DNA of 15,644 nt, taken from the NCBI GenBank assembly GCA_903904765.1, contig CAIVEA010000979.1, positions 1-15,644 on the forward strand, read 5' to 3'. Numbering within the stretch: position 1 is the stretch's first letter; the number at the start of each line of letters is the position of its first letter. Below, one piece after another: positions 1-8,061 of this stretch. Below the pieces are notes generated by a model. It made no database searches. It saw only the letters and a list, made by a program, of their open reading frames with translations, and was not told the origin of the DNA. Position numbers and translations under genes: made by a program. Source of the DNA: an uncultured Chloroflexota bacterium (GTDB lineage Bacteria; Chloroflexota; Anaerolineae; Aggregatilineales; Phototrophicaceae).

Positions 1-1144
1 GGGCGACGATGTGCCGGTGCTGACCCCCATCGCGGTCATCGGCGCGGCGGGCGAAGATGTCAGCGGCCTGCGCCCCGCCAGTGCCGCACCTGCGGCTACT
101 CTCACCCCCGCTGCGCCTGCTCCAGTTGCGGCGGTTGCTCCGGTTGCGCCTGTGGCCGCCAGCAGCGCCCCGGCGGGTGAGTTCGTCGGCATTTCGCCCC
201 GCGCCCGTCATCTGGCGGAGCGCAAAGATGTGGAAATTGAGGGTGTGGCGGGAACTGGCCCCGGCGGGCGCATCATCGAACGGGATGTGCAGGCCGCGCT
301 GGTCAACCGTCCCAAGCTGACACCGCTGGCGCGTTCGATGGTGGAAGCGGGCGATTTCGTCGCGCCGTCGGGCGTGGGTGGGCGCATCACCTCCAAAGAT
401 TTGCAACCGTCGACTGCACCTGCGGCGGTTGTGCCTGCACCTGCTGCGGATGATGTGACCGTGATCCCGCTGAAGGGAACGCGCAAGATCATCTCTGAAC
501 GGATGTTGGCCTCGATGCAGACCACCGCGCAGTTGACCATGAACACCTCGGCGGAGGCGGTGGCGCTGCAATCCTATCGCGCCCGCTTGAAGGAGAGCAG
601 TGAAGAACTGGGGCTGCGGAAGGTCACGATCAACGACCTGATTCTGTTCACCGTGTCGCGCACGCTGCCAGCTTTTGCCGATGTGAACGCGCTGTTCGAT
701 GGCGAAACGATCACGCAGCACCGCGATGTCAATCTGGGCTTCGCGGTGGATACGCCACGCGGCCTGCTCGTTCCGGTGATTCGGGGCGCACACCGCCTGA
801 GCCTGAAGCAGATTTCGGCGGAGGCGCGGCGTTTGGCGGAGGCCGCACAGACGGGCAAGATGAGTCCCGACGAGTTGAACGGCGGCACGTTCACCGTCAC
901 CAACCTCGGCAGTCTGGGAATCGAAACTTTCACGCCGATTTTGAATCCGCCACAGGTCGCCATTCTGGGCGTGGGCGGCATCAGCCTGAAAGCGGTGGAT
1001 AGCGACGAGGGCGTGGAATTTGTGCCGCACCTCAGCCTGTCGCTGACCATCAATCATCAGGTGGTGGATGGCGCACCGGGCGCTCGTTTCTTGCAGGCGT
1101 TGTGCCGCAACCTATCACAGCTCGATGTGCTGCTGGCTCTGTAA
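1..1144 (+). CDS. Dihydrolipoamide acyltransferase, E2 component of a 2-oxoacid/acetoin dehydrogenase complex (5' partial)
   Basis: E2 subunit that transfers an acyl group from lipoamide to coenzyme A in a cytosolic 2-oxoacid or acetoin dehydrogenase complex. The gene enters from the left edge with its frame open from position 2. The first residues ([14 protein letters not shown]) are the last strand of a lipoyl domain, so the lipoyl-lysine lies outside the window. Numbering from the GTG at 11, an Ala/Pro linker (about 20-55) leads to a peripheral-subunit-binding domain at about 61-97 ([18 protein letters not shown]). A second, shorter domain of the same type follows at about 103-131 ([18 protein letters not shown]). 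After another linker comes the catalytic domain (about 150-377), with the HxxxDG active site at H349-G354 (NHQVVDG). The E1 gene follows after 70 nt, as expected for partners. The family is clear; the acyl substrate cannot be read from the sequence. The GTG at 11 is not the true start. Confidence 0.93.
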   Translation, partial: GDDVPVLTPIAVIGAAGEDVSGLRPASAAPAATLTPAAPAPVAAVAPVAPVAASSAPAGEFVGISPRARHLAERKDVEIEGVAGTGPGGRIIERDVQAALVNRPKLTPLARSMVEAGDFVAPSGVGGRITSKDLQPSTAPAAVVPAPAADDVTVIPLKGTRKIISERMLASMQTTAQLTMNTSAEAVALQSYRARLKESSEELGLRKVTINDLILFTVSRTLPAFADVNALFDGETITQHRDVNLGFAVDTPRGLLVPVIRGAHRLSLKQISAEARRLAEAAQTGKMSPDELNGGTFTVTNLGSLGIETFTPILNPPQVAILGVGGISLKAVDSDEGVEFVPHLSLSLTINHQVVDGAPGARFLQALCRNLSQLDVLLAL

Positions 1145-1214
1145 ATCGTACTGACTGGCGCGGAGCGCGGTTGCGTTCACGCCTTATCGCAGGAGATCAC
1201 CAAAGGAAGATCGC

Positions 1215-3671
1215 ATGACCAAATCTATCACGATTAGCCCCGCTGATGTCCGCAAAACGGCGGTGCTGCAAAGCGTAGACGTGCCGCTGAATGCCTACCA
1301 GCCCGATCCGCAGGCCGAAGCTGCCAAATACGGGCGCGACAGTCTGGTGCGGATGTTCCGCGATATGACCTTCATTCGCGAGTTCGAGACGATGCTCGAC
1401 CGCATCAAAAAAGAAGGCTCTTACGAAGGCATTGAATACAACCATCGCGGCCCCGCCCATCTGTCCATCGGGCAAGAAGCCTCGGTGGTAGGGCAGGCTT
1501 ACAACCTCACGCCGGAGGATTTCATCTTCGGTTCGCACCGCAGTCATGGCGAAATCCTCGCCAAAGGACTGTCGGCCATCACGCAGATGAGCGAAGCCGA
1601 TCTCAGCCGCATCATGGAAGGCTACATGGGCGGTAAGGCGTTGAAGGTGGTCGAGGGCTTTGCGAAGGGTGCGGTGAAGGACATCGCCATCAGCTATTTG
1701 CTGTACGGCACGCTGGCGGAAATCTTCGCCCGCGATTACGGTTTCAATCGCGGCATGGGCGGCTCGATGCACGCTTTCTTCCCGCCTTTTGGCGTGATGC
1801 CCAACAATGCGCTGGTGGGCGGCTCAGCGGATATTGCGGTGGGCGCGGCGCTGTTCAAGCGCGTGAATAAGCGCCCCGGCATTGTGATCGCCAACATCGG
1901 CGATGCTTCGATGGGCTGCGGTCCGGTGTGGGAAGCCATGATGTTCGCGGCGATGGATCAGTACCATACGCTGTGGGACAAGACCGCTGGCGGCGCGCCC
2001 CCGATGCTGTTCAACTTCATGAACAACTTCTATGGCATGGGCGGTCAGACGGTGGGTGAGACGATGGGCTACAACGTGCTGGCGCGGGTGGGCATGGGCG
2101 TGAATCCGCAGGCCATGCACAGCGAGCGCGTAGACGGCTACAACCCGCTGGCGGTGGCAGATGCCATCGAGCGCAAGAAGCAAATCCTTGCGGAAGGGCG
2201 TGGTCCGGTGCTGCTGGATACGATCACCTACCGCTTCGCCGGACACTCGCCTTCGGATGCGTCGTCGTACCGCGATAAGTCGGAAGTGGATCTGTGGCGG
2301 CAGCAGGACTCGCTGCTGGCCTACGGCGATTACCTGAAGGCTAACGGTTGGGCGGACGATGCACAGTTGGAAGCGATTCAGGCGGGCGTGAAGGCGCAAC
2401 TGCTGGCGGTGGTGAAGGCGGCGGTGTCGGTAGAGGTGTCGCCGCGCATCAGCGTGACCTCCGAAATCGTGGGCGACATGATGTTTTCCAACGAGATGAA
2501 AGACCGTATGGCGGAAGGTACGCCCGATGTGCTGCAAACCCGTGAGGAAAGCCGCCTGAAGGTGACGTTTGGTAAGAACCGCTTCGGCCTGAAGGACGGC
2601 AAGGCGCTGCCCAAGTCGCAGACCGTGACCTATGCCGAGGCGCTGTTCGAGGCGATGGCGCACCGCTTCTACGAAGACCCCACGATGGTGGCCTATGGCG
2701 AAGAAAACCGCGATTGGGGCGGGGCGTTCGGTGTGTATCGCGGCCTGACCGAGATGCTGCCCTATCACCGTCTGTTCAACTCCCCCATCTCCGAAGGCGC
2801 GATTGTCGGCTCGGCGGTGGGTTACGCCATGTGCGGCGGGCGCGTCGTGGCGGAACTGATGTACTGCGATTTCATGGGGCGTGCGGGCGACGAAATCTTC
2901 AACCAGATGGCGAAGTGGCAGTCCATGTCCGCCAATGTGCTGCAAATGCCGATGGTGCTGCGCGTGTCGGTAGGTGCGAAATACGGCGCACAGCACTCGC
3001 AGGACTGGTCGTCCATCTGCGCGCACATCCCCGGCCTCAAGGTGTTCTTCCCAGCGACGGCCTATGATGCGAAGGGCATGCTCAACCTCGCGCTGCGCGG
3101 GACTGACCCGGTGGTGTTCTTCGAGAGTCAGCGGTTGTACCCGGAGACGGAAACGCTGGTCGAAGGCGGCGTGCCGACGGACTACTACGAAGTGCCGCTG
3201 GGCGAACCCGCCGTCCGCCGCACGGGGAGCGACCTGACTATTGTCACGGTGGGCGCGACGCTCTACCGGGCGCTGGAAGCCGCCGATGTGCTGCAAAAGC
3301 AGCATAACCTGTCGGCAGAAGTGATTGATGTGCGCTTCCTGAACCCACTGAACTACGAACCGATCATCGAATCGGTCAAAAAGACGGGTAAGGTGGTGGT
3401 GGCCTCCGATGCTTGCGAGCGCGGTTCATTCCTGCACACGCTGGCATCCAACATCAGTCAGGTAGCGTTCGATCATCTGGACGGCCCGGTGGCGGTGGTG
3501 GGCGCACGAAACTGGATCACCCCGCCGGCTGAACTGGAAGAATCGTTCTTCCCGCAGAAAGAATGGATACTCGACACCATTCACGAGCGCATTCTGCCGC
3601 TGGAAGGCCACAAGCCGACCACCGCGCAGGCGGTCAGCGAGATTTTGAAGCGCAATCGCTGCGGAATCTAG
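1215..3671 (+). CDS. Fused alpha-beta E1 component of a thiamine-diphosphate-dependent 2-oxoacid/acetoin-type dehydrogenase
   Basis: This 818-residue protein joins the E1 alpha and E1 beta chains, usually two genes, in one polypeptide. It would use thiamine diphosphate to decarboxylate a 2-oxo acid or cleave an acyloin, and pass the acyl group to the lipoyl arm of the E2 encoded just upstream. The alpha half (about 40-400) has HLSIGQEA, the GMGGSMH element (180-186) and the ThDP/Mg motif starting at GD 229-230 and ending at NN 270-271. That motif is about a dozen residues longer than usual, with an extra [17 protein letters not shown] segment. The beta half (about 470-818) has [10 protein letters not shown] with the expected catalytic Glu at 527, then transketolase C-terminal features. 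The ATG at 1215 is preceded by AAAGGAAG (about 1201-1208). An intrinsic terminator follows. BLAST-type naming would give pyruvate, branched-chain 2-oxoacid or acetoin dehydrogenase; specificity is undecided. Confidence 0.92.
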   Translation: MTKSITISPADVRKTAVLQSVDVPLNAYQPDPQAEAAKYGRDSLVRMFRDMTFIREFETMLDRIKKEGSYEGIEYNHRGPAHLSIGQEASVVGQAYNLTPEDFIFGSHRSHGEILAKGLSAITQMSEADLSRIMEGYMGGKALKVVEGFAKGAVKDIAISYLLYGTLAEIFARDYGFNRGMGGSMHAFFPPFGVMPNNALVGGSADIAVGAALFKRVNKRPGIVIANIGDASMGCGPVWEAMMFAAMDQYHTLWDKTAGGAPPMLFNFMNNFYGMGGQTVGETMGYNVLARVGMGVNPQAMHSERVDGYNPLAVADAIERKKQILAEGRGPVLLDTITYRFAGHSPSDASSYRDKSEVDLWRQQDSLLAYGDYLKANGWADDAQLEAIQAGVKAQLLAVVKAAVSVEVSPRISVTSEIVGDMMFSNEMKDRMAEGTPDVLQTREESRLKVTFGKNRFGLKDGKALPKSQTVTYAEALFEAMAHRFYEDPTMVAYGEENRDWGGAFGVYRGLTEMLPYHRLFNSPISEGAIVGSAVGYAMCGGRVVAELMYCDFMGRAGDEIFNQMAKWQSMSANVLQMPMVLRVSVGAKYGAQHSQDWSSICAHIPGLKVFFPATAYDAKGMLNLALRGTDPVVFFESQRLYPETETLVEGGVPTDYYEVPLGEPAVRRTGSDLTIVTVGATLYRALEAADVLQKQHNLSAEVIDVRFLNPLNYEPIIESVKKTGKVVVASDACERGSFLHTLASNISQVAFDHLDGPVAVVGARNWITPPAELEESFFPQKEWILDTIHERILPLEGHKPTTAQAVSEILKRNRCGI

Positions 3672-3684
3672 ACGAATCACGATT

Positions 3685-3724
3685 ATAGAGGGCGGTCAGT
3701 GGACGACTGCCCTCTATTTTGTTT
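3685..3724 (+). terminator. Rho-independent terminator after the E1 gene
   Basis: A 13-bp stem (3685-3697 pairing with 3705-3717, one G-U pair) encloses a 7-nt loop and is followed by TTTTGTTT. It begins 14 nt after the E1 stop codon. There is no matching A-rich tract on its left side, so it should act only on + strand transcripts. It separates the E2-E1 pair from the five-gene module that follows. Only about 30 nt remain before the next start codon, so some read-through or an embedded promoter seems needed. Confidence 0.85.
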
Positions 3725-3740
3725 ATGTACAGGGATGCAC

Positions 3741-3756
3741 AGAGGAACATGCTGTG
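3741..3756 (+). promoter_or_regulatory. Ribosome binding site that decides a GTG start
   Basis: AGAGGA at 3741-3746 lies 7 nt before the GTG at 3754, which supports that GTG as the start of the TIM-barrel gene. The ATG at 3749 is out of frame and reads only ATG-CTG-TGA before stopping. It therefore cannot be the start of this gene. Confidence 0.6.
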
Positions 3757-4920
3757 ACCATAACCGACCCGATTATCACGCTGGCTGTGGATAACTGTTT
3801 CGCTTCCAAACGCTGGACAGAGCCGAAGGAGTGGATGCAGATTGTGGCGGATGCGGGCATTCGCGCCGTCGAAGCCAGCGCAGATACCGAGTGTGACCCG
3901 CTGTACACCCCACCGGATGCGCTGCGGGCGTGGCTGGATGCGGTGGCGGAAGCTTCCGCCCAAACCGGCGTGCGCGTGGCGAACTTCTATTCGGGACACG
4001 GCACGTATGCCACGCTCGGTCTGACGCACACCGACCCGCGTGTGCGCGACCATATCCAGCACAACTGGCTGGATGTGATGATCGCCAATGCTGCCCGTCT
4101 GGGTGCGGGGTTGGGCTTCTTCTGTCATGCTTTCTCGCAGGCGACTCTGGCTGACCCGCGCCGTTACGCCGAACTGGAGGCCGACCTGTTGCAGCGGTTG
4201 GCGGAACTGGCGCAGATGGCGGCCCGCGTGGGGCTGCCTACGTTGTCGGTGGAGCAGATGTACAGTCCGCATCAGCCGCCGTGGACGATCAACGGCAGCT
4301 TGCGCTTGCTGCGTGAAGTGCAGCAGCGTGGCGGACAGCCGTTATATCTGACGCTGGATGTTGGGCATCAGGTGGGGCAGCAGCATTACCAGCGCCCCGG
4401 ACGCGCTGAAATCGGCGTGTATGTGATGGCGCTGCGGCAGGGCAAGCACCTGCCGGATTTGTGGCTGGGCGGCGCAGAGGCGGCGGACTGGATGAGTGAA
4501 CCCGATGCCGCGCAGCGCCTGATGGCCTATGTGGAAGAACGGCCTCACCTGTTCGCTGCGCCGGAAGATGGCGATCTGTATGCGTGGGCGCGGACGCTGG
4601 GCGGGTATTCGCCGATTGTGCATTTGCAGCAGACCGATGGTCACAGTTCCGGTCATCAGCCGTTCAACGCCAAGACCAATGCCAATGGGATTGTGTCGCC
4701 GGAGAAGGTGCTGCGTGCCTTGCAAGCCTCGTATGATGCGTTGGAGCAGGACGGTCTGCCGCTGCGTGTGCGCGAGATTGTGCTGACCATTGAGGTGTTT
4801 GCCAAAACTGCGGAGCGCCCCGCGCAGACGATTCAGAACATCCGCGAGACGGCGGAATACTGGCGGCGCTTTGTGCCGGAAGATGGCCTGTCGCTGAGTA
4901 CGCTGGTGGCGGCGCTGTAG
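3754..4920 (+). CDS. Xylose-isomerase-like TIM-barrel protein (sugar phosphate isomerase/epimerase family)
   Basis: A 388-residue soluble protein of the AP-endonuclease-2/xylose-isomerase-like TIM-barrel superfamily, whose members isomerise or epimerise sugars using a divalent metal. An early strand carries AVEASADTE (E40). The metal-ligand pattern is visible as E167 (SVEQMYSP), D202 and H205 (TLDVGHQ), H290 (IVHLQQTDGH) and E347 (LTIEVF). It is longer than typical members (about 260-300 residues), with added sequence around 206-285 and at the C-terminus. It starts at GTG 3754 with a good ribosome binding site. It is first in a five-gene run with a PHP protein and three polyol/ketose dehydrogenases, which argues for a ketose/aldose or ketose epimerase step. 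Its exact substrate cannot be named. Confidence 0.8.
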   Translation: MTITDPIITLAVDNCFASKRWTEPKEWMQIVADAGIRAVEASADTECDPLYTPPDALRAWLDAVAEASAQTGVRVANFYSGHGTYATLGLTHTDPRVRDHIQHNWLDVMIANAARLGAGLGFFCHAFSQATLADPRRYAELEADLLQRLAELAQMAARVGLPTLSVEQMYSPHQPPWTINGSLRLLREVQQRGGQPLYLTLDVGHQVGQQHYQRPGRAEIGVYVMALRQGKHLPDLWLGGAEAADWMSEPDAAQRLMAYVEERPHLFAAPEDGDLYAWARTLGGYSPIVHLQQTDGHSSGHQPFNAKTNANGIVSPEKVLRALQASYDALEQDGLPLRVREIVLTIEVFAKTAERPAQTIQNIRETAEYWRRFVPEDGLSLSTLVAAL

Positions 4921-4962
4921 ATTGATCGCGTATTTCGTACCTGAAAAGTGAAGCAACCAACC

Positions 4963-6306
4963 ATGATTGACAACAGCCGGATTACTGCTTACGAAAGCCA
5001 ACTGAACGATTTTGATCTGGATATTCGCCGGGGGGCGCTGGGTGAACTGCTGTCGCAGGCCGCCACCGACCCCGCGCTGCTGGAGGTGGAACGGCAGATC
5101 GCCAATTTGCACTGTCACACCTTCTACAGCTTCAATGCTTACGGACATTCCCCCACTTCGCTGGCGTGGCTGGCGAAGCGGCACGGGTTTGCCCTGATCG
5201 GTATGGTGGATTTCGATGTGCTGGACGCTGTGGATGAGTTTTTCGCGGCCTGTGACCGCGCCGGCGTGCGCGGCAGCGCGGGGCTGGAAACGCGGGTGTA
5301 TGTGCCGGAATTTTCCACCCGCGAGATCAACTCCCCCGGTGAACCGGGCGTGTTGTATCACATGGGCATCGGCTTCACCTCCAGCGCCATCCCCGCCGAA
5401 GCTGCGCCGATTCTGGCGGATTTGCGGGCGCGGGCGGAACGCCGTAACCGCGAACTGGTGGCGCGGGTGAACGCCTATCTCGACCCGGTGCAGGTGGATT
5501 ACGACAAAGATGTGCTGCCACTGACTCCGTCGGGCAATGCCACCGAGCGCCACATCGTCACCGCGTATCTGCGGGCGGCGGAACGGCGTGGTGAGGCGGC
5601 GGCGCTGTGGAGTGAAAAGCTGGCGATGCCGCGTGAGCAGATTGATAAGCTGCTGATGGACGCGGCCAAGATGCAGAACACGGTGCGCTCCAAGCTGATG
5701 AAACAGGGTGGCGTGGGCTATGTGCAACCGGACGCGGGTTCATTCCCCACGGTTGAGCCGTTCCATCAGCTGGTCGAAGCTTGTGGCGCGCTGCCCTGTG
5801 CGGCATGGCTGGATGGCACCTCGGCGGGCGAACAGGCCATGCCGGAACTGCTGGAACTGCTGGTGGGCAAGGGCGCGGTGGCCTTCAATATCGTGCCGGA
5901 TCGCAACTGGAACATCGCGGACACGGCGCAGCGGGCGGCGAAAGTCAAAAACCTGTACGATGTGGTATCGTGGGCGAACGATTTCGCGCTGCCGCTGAAC
6001 ATCGGCACCGAGATGAACAGCTACGGACAAAAGCTGGTGGACGATTTCGATGCGCCGGAACTCGCGCCCGTGCGGGATGCGTTCATGGATGGCGCTTATT
6101 TCATCTACGGACATACGGTACTCCAGCGGGCAGCCGGATTAGGCTTCCAGAGCGCATGGGCGAAGGGCTATTTGCCGGAACGCCGAGCGCGCAACGATTT
6201 CTACACCCGTGCCGGACGGGCGCTGCATCCGGGGCGCGTCGCAGGTCTGGGATTGACGAGCGCATGGTCGCCAGCCGATATTCTGGCAAAAATCGAACTG
6301 GGCTGA
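4963..6306 (+). CDS. PHP-domain metal-dependent hydrolase-like protein
   Basis: PHP-superfamily protein (histidinol-phosphatase/PolC-PHP fold). Known members hydrolyse phosphate esters with a cluster of two or three metals. Numbering from a possible GTG start at 4948 (subtract 5 for the ATG at 4963), motif I is H55-C-H57 (NLHCHTFYS). H67 lies in GHSPTSLAWLAKRHG, E114 in SAGLETRVY, H138 in LYHMG and H389 in IYGHT. Motif II, normally TDH, reads VDFD, so its histidine ligand is replaced by phenylalanine (residue 89). The segment about 190-265 is an unusual helical insertion. A GTEMNSYGQ motif near 353-361 resembles the late PHP core. No signal peptide or membrane segment is seen. Neither possible start has a good ribosome binding site; ATG 4963 is preferred. 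A sugar-phosphate phosphatase or lactonase-like role is inferred from its neighbours only. Confidence 0.72.
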   Translation: MIDNSRITAYESQLNDFDLDIRRGALGELLSQAATDPALLEVERQIANLHCHTFYSFNAYGHSPTSLAWLAKRHGFALIGMVDFDVLDAVDEFFAACDRAGVRGSAGLETRVYVPEFSTREINSPGEPGVLYHMGIGFTSSAIPAEAAPILADLRARAERRNRELVARVNAYLDPVQVDYDKDVLPLTPSGNATERHIVTAYLRAAERRGEAAALWSEKLAMPREQIDKLLMDAAKMQNTVRSKLMKQGGVGYVQPDAGSFPTVEPFHQLVEACGALPCAAWLDGTSAGEQAMPELLELLVGKGAVAFNIVPDRNWNIADTAQRAAKVKNLYDVVSWANDFALPLNIGTEMNSYGQKLVDDFDAPELAPVRDAFMDGAYFIYGHTVLQRAAGLGFQSAWAKGYLPERRARNDFYTRAGRALHPGRVAGLGLTSAWSPADILAKIELG

Positions 6307-6328
6307 TTCGAGAATAAGGAGCGAGGCG

Positions 6329-8041
6329 ATGACGGAAAAACTGGCAGATTACCAACGGGTTGCAGAAGCGCTGCCCGATCACAATACTATATGGCCGCTG
6401 TACGGGGCGGGTCTGGAAAATCTGGGCAAAGATGGGCAGACGATTGATGTGCCGATGCCCGCAATTGGCCCGGATGAATTGCTGGTGCGGCATGATGCCT
6501 GCGGCATCTGCTTTTCGGACATCAAGGTGATTAAGCTGGGGCAGGAACACCCGCGCATCTACCGCAACATGCGCTCCTCGCCCGTCGTGCTGGGTCATGA
6601 AGTCTCGATGACGGTGGTGAATGTGGGTGAAAACCTGCGCGGTCAATACGCGGTGGGCGATCGCTTCATCATTCAGGCCGATGTGTATGTGAAGGGCGTG
6701 GGCTACGCTTACGGTTACGAGATCGAAGGCGGTTTCTCGACCTACGGCAAGATTGACCAGCGCGTGCTGAACGGCGACGAAGGCAACTATCTGCTGCGCG
6801 TGCGCCCCTCGACGGGCTATGCCGAGAGCGCCCTGACCGAACCTTGGGCGTGCGTGATCGCCGCCTATCAACTGGACTATCGCACCAGCCTGAAGGCGGG
6901 CGGTGTGGCGTGGTTCATCGGCACGGGCGCGGGGGACAGCCGCCCCTACACCATCAGCGCCGGATTTAATGCGGCTTCGCACCCTGCGAAGGTGCTGTAT
7001 AGCAATCTGCCCGCCGTGTTTGAAGCGTGGCTGAAGCAGAAAGCGACGGAACTGCATATCGAAATCGCGCAGGTGAGCAACCTGTCCGCGCCTCCGGTGG
7101 AGAAGGTGGATGACATTGTGCTGCTGGGCGCGGACGTGGTGGCGCTGGAAACCGCCAGCCCGTTCCTCGCCAATGGCGGCGTGTTCGCTATCGTCGCCGA
7201 TCAGCCATTGGCGCGTCCGGCGCAGGTGGACATCGGGCGCATTCACTACAACCGCTGGGTGTATGTGGGCGGTACAGACCCCGACATCGCCAAAGCCTAT
7301 AACGCTGCGCCGGTGCGTTCGCCGCTGAAAGACGGTGGGCGGGCGTGGTTCGTGGGCGCGGCTGGCCCGATGGGACGGATGCACGTTCAGCGGGCGCTGC
7401 AAGTGCCGAACGGCCCCAAGCAGGTGATCTGCACCGATGTCAGCGACCACCGCCTGCAAGACCTGTACGAAAGCTTTTTGGGCGAGGCACAGGCCAACGG
7501 GATTGAGTACATCTGCTTGAATCCTTCTCGCCCGGAGGACGCGGCTAAACTGACAGCGTATCAGGCGCAGGGTTTCGATGACATTGTGATGCTCGCGCCC
7601 GTCCCCAAGTTGATCGCGGACTCGATGCCGTTCCTCGCCAAAGACGGTGTGATGAATATTTTCGCGGGTGTGGCGCGTGGCACGATGGCGACCTATGACC
7701 TGAGCAGTACCTACTTGAGTGGTGTGCGTGTAATCGGGCAGTCCGGTTCCACCATCGAGGATTTGCGCTCGATGCTGAATCAGGGTGAGGCCGGAATCCT
7801 CTCGCGCAACCGTGCGGTGGCGGCGGTGGGGTCGCTGAGCGCCTTCCATGATGGGCTGGTGGCGGTGCAGGATGCCACGTTCCCCGGCAAGGTGGTGATC
7901 TTCCCGCACATCAAGGATTTCCCGCTGACCCCGATCGAGAAACTCAAGGACGTGCTGCCTACCGTGTATGCCAAGCTGAAGGACGAACGCGAGTGGACGG
8001 TGGAAGCCGAAGCTGAATTCTTACGCCTGTTGCTGCCGTAA
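6329..8041 (+). CDS. Zinc-type medium-chain dehydrogenase resembling L-sorbose-1-phosphate reductase, with a second Rossmann unit
   Basis: A 570-residue NAD(P)-dependent alcohol/polyol dehydrogenase, much longer than the usual 340-410. The N-terminal GroES-like domain (about 40-180) carries the catalytic zinc ligands C61 (GICFSD), H90-E91 (VLGHE) and E171 (LTEPWACV). The structural-zinc four-cysteine lobe is absent and a GYAYGYEIEGGFSTY stretch stands in its place, as recalled for SorE-type reductases. Two Rossmann-like segments follow. The first (about 190-325) starts GGVAWFIGTGAG and contains VDDIVLLG and SPFLANGGVFAIV. The second (about 337-490) starts GGRAWFVGAAGPMG and contains FDDIVMLA and MPFLAKDGVMNIF. 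They look like an internal duplication, with the second better suited to bind the cofactor. A strong AAGGAG ribosome binding site lies before the ATG. SrlD- and MtlD-like genes follow directly, implying ketose/polyol-phosphate chemistry. The specific substrate is unknown. Confidence 0.82.
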   Translation: MTEKLADYQRVAEALPDHNTIWPLYGAGLENLGKDGQTIDVPMPAIGPDELLVRHDACGICFSDIKVIKLGQEHPRIYRNMRSSPVVLGHEVSMTVVNVGENLRGQYAVGDRFIIQADVYVKGVGYAYGYEIEGGFSTYGKIDQRVLNGDEGNYLLRVRPSTGYAESALTEPWACVIAAYQLDYRTSLKAGGVAWFIGTGAGDSRPYTISAGFNAASHPAKVLYSNLPAVFEAWLKQKATELHIEIAQVSNLSAPPVEKVDDIVLLGADVVALETASPFLANGGVFAIVADQPLARPAQVDIGRIHYNRWVYVGGTDPDIAKAYNAAPVRSPLKDGGRAWFVGAAGPMGRMHVQRALQVPNGPKQVICTDVSDHRLQDLYESFLGEAQANGIEYICLNPSRPEDAAKLTAYQAQGFDDIVMLAPVPKLIADSMPFLAKDGVMNIFAGVARGTMATYDLSSTYLSGVRVIGQSGSTIEDLRSMLNQGEAGILSRNRAVAAVGSLSAFHDGLVAVQDATFPGKVVIFPHIKDFPLTPIEKLKDVLPTVYAKLKDEREWTVEAEAEFLRLLLP

Positions 8042-8061
8042 TCGCATAAGGACGCACACTC

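Noticed and set aside
1145..1214. Possible hairpin or promoter between the E2 and E1 genes
   Set aside because: Only 4-bp arms (GCGC-GGA-GCGC), no T-tract and no convincing -10/-35 pair; this looks like an ordinary intra-operon spacer.
1824..3305. Long antisense open frame (about 490 residues) opposite the E1 gene
   Set aside because: The translation is rich in His and Arg with no domain motifs. It mirrors the codon bias of a strongly supported + strand gene, as is common in GC-rich DNA.
4342..5727. Antisense open frame of about 460 residues opposite the TIM-barrel and PHP genes
   Set aside because: Same pattern of His/Arg/Gln-rich translation. The + strand proteins here carry metal-site motifs and account for the coding signal.
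6101..7909. Antisense open frame of about 600 residues opposite the PHP and dehydrogenase genes
   Set aside because: It crosses a gene boundary on the other strand, has His/Arg-rich low-information sequence and lacks recognisable motifs.
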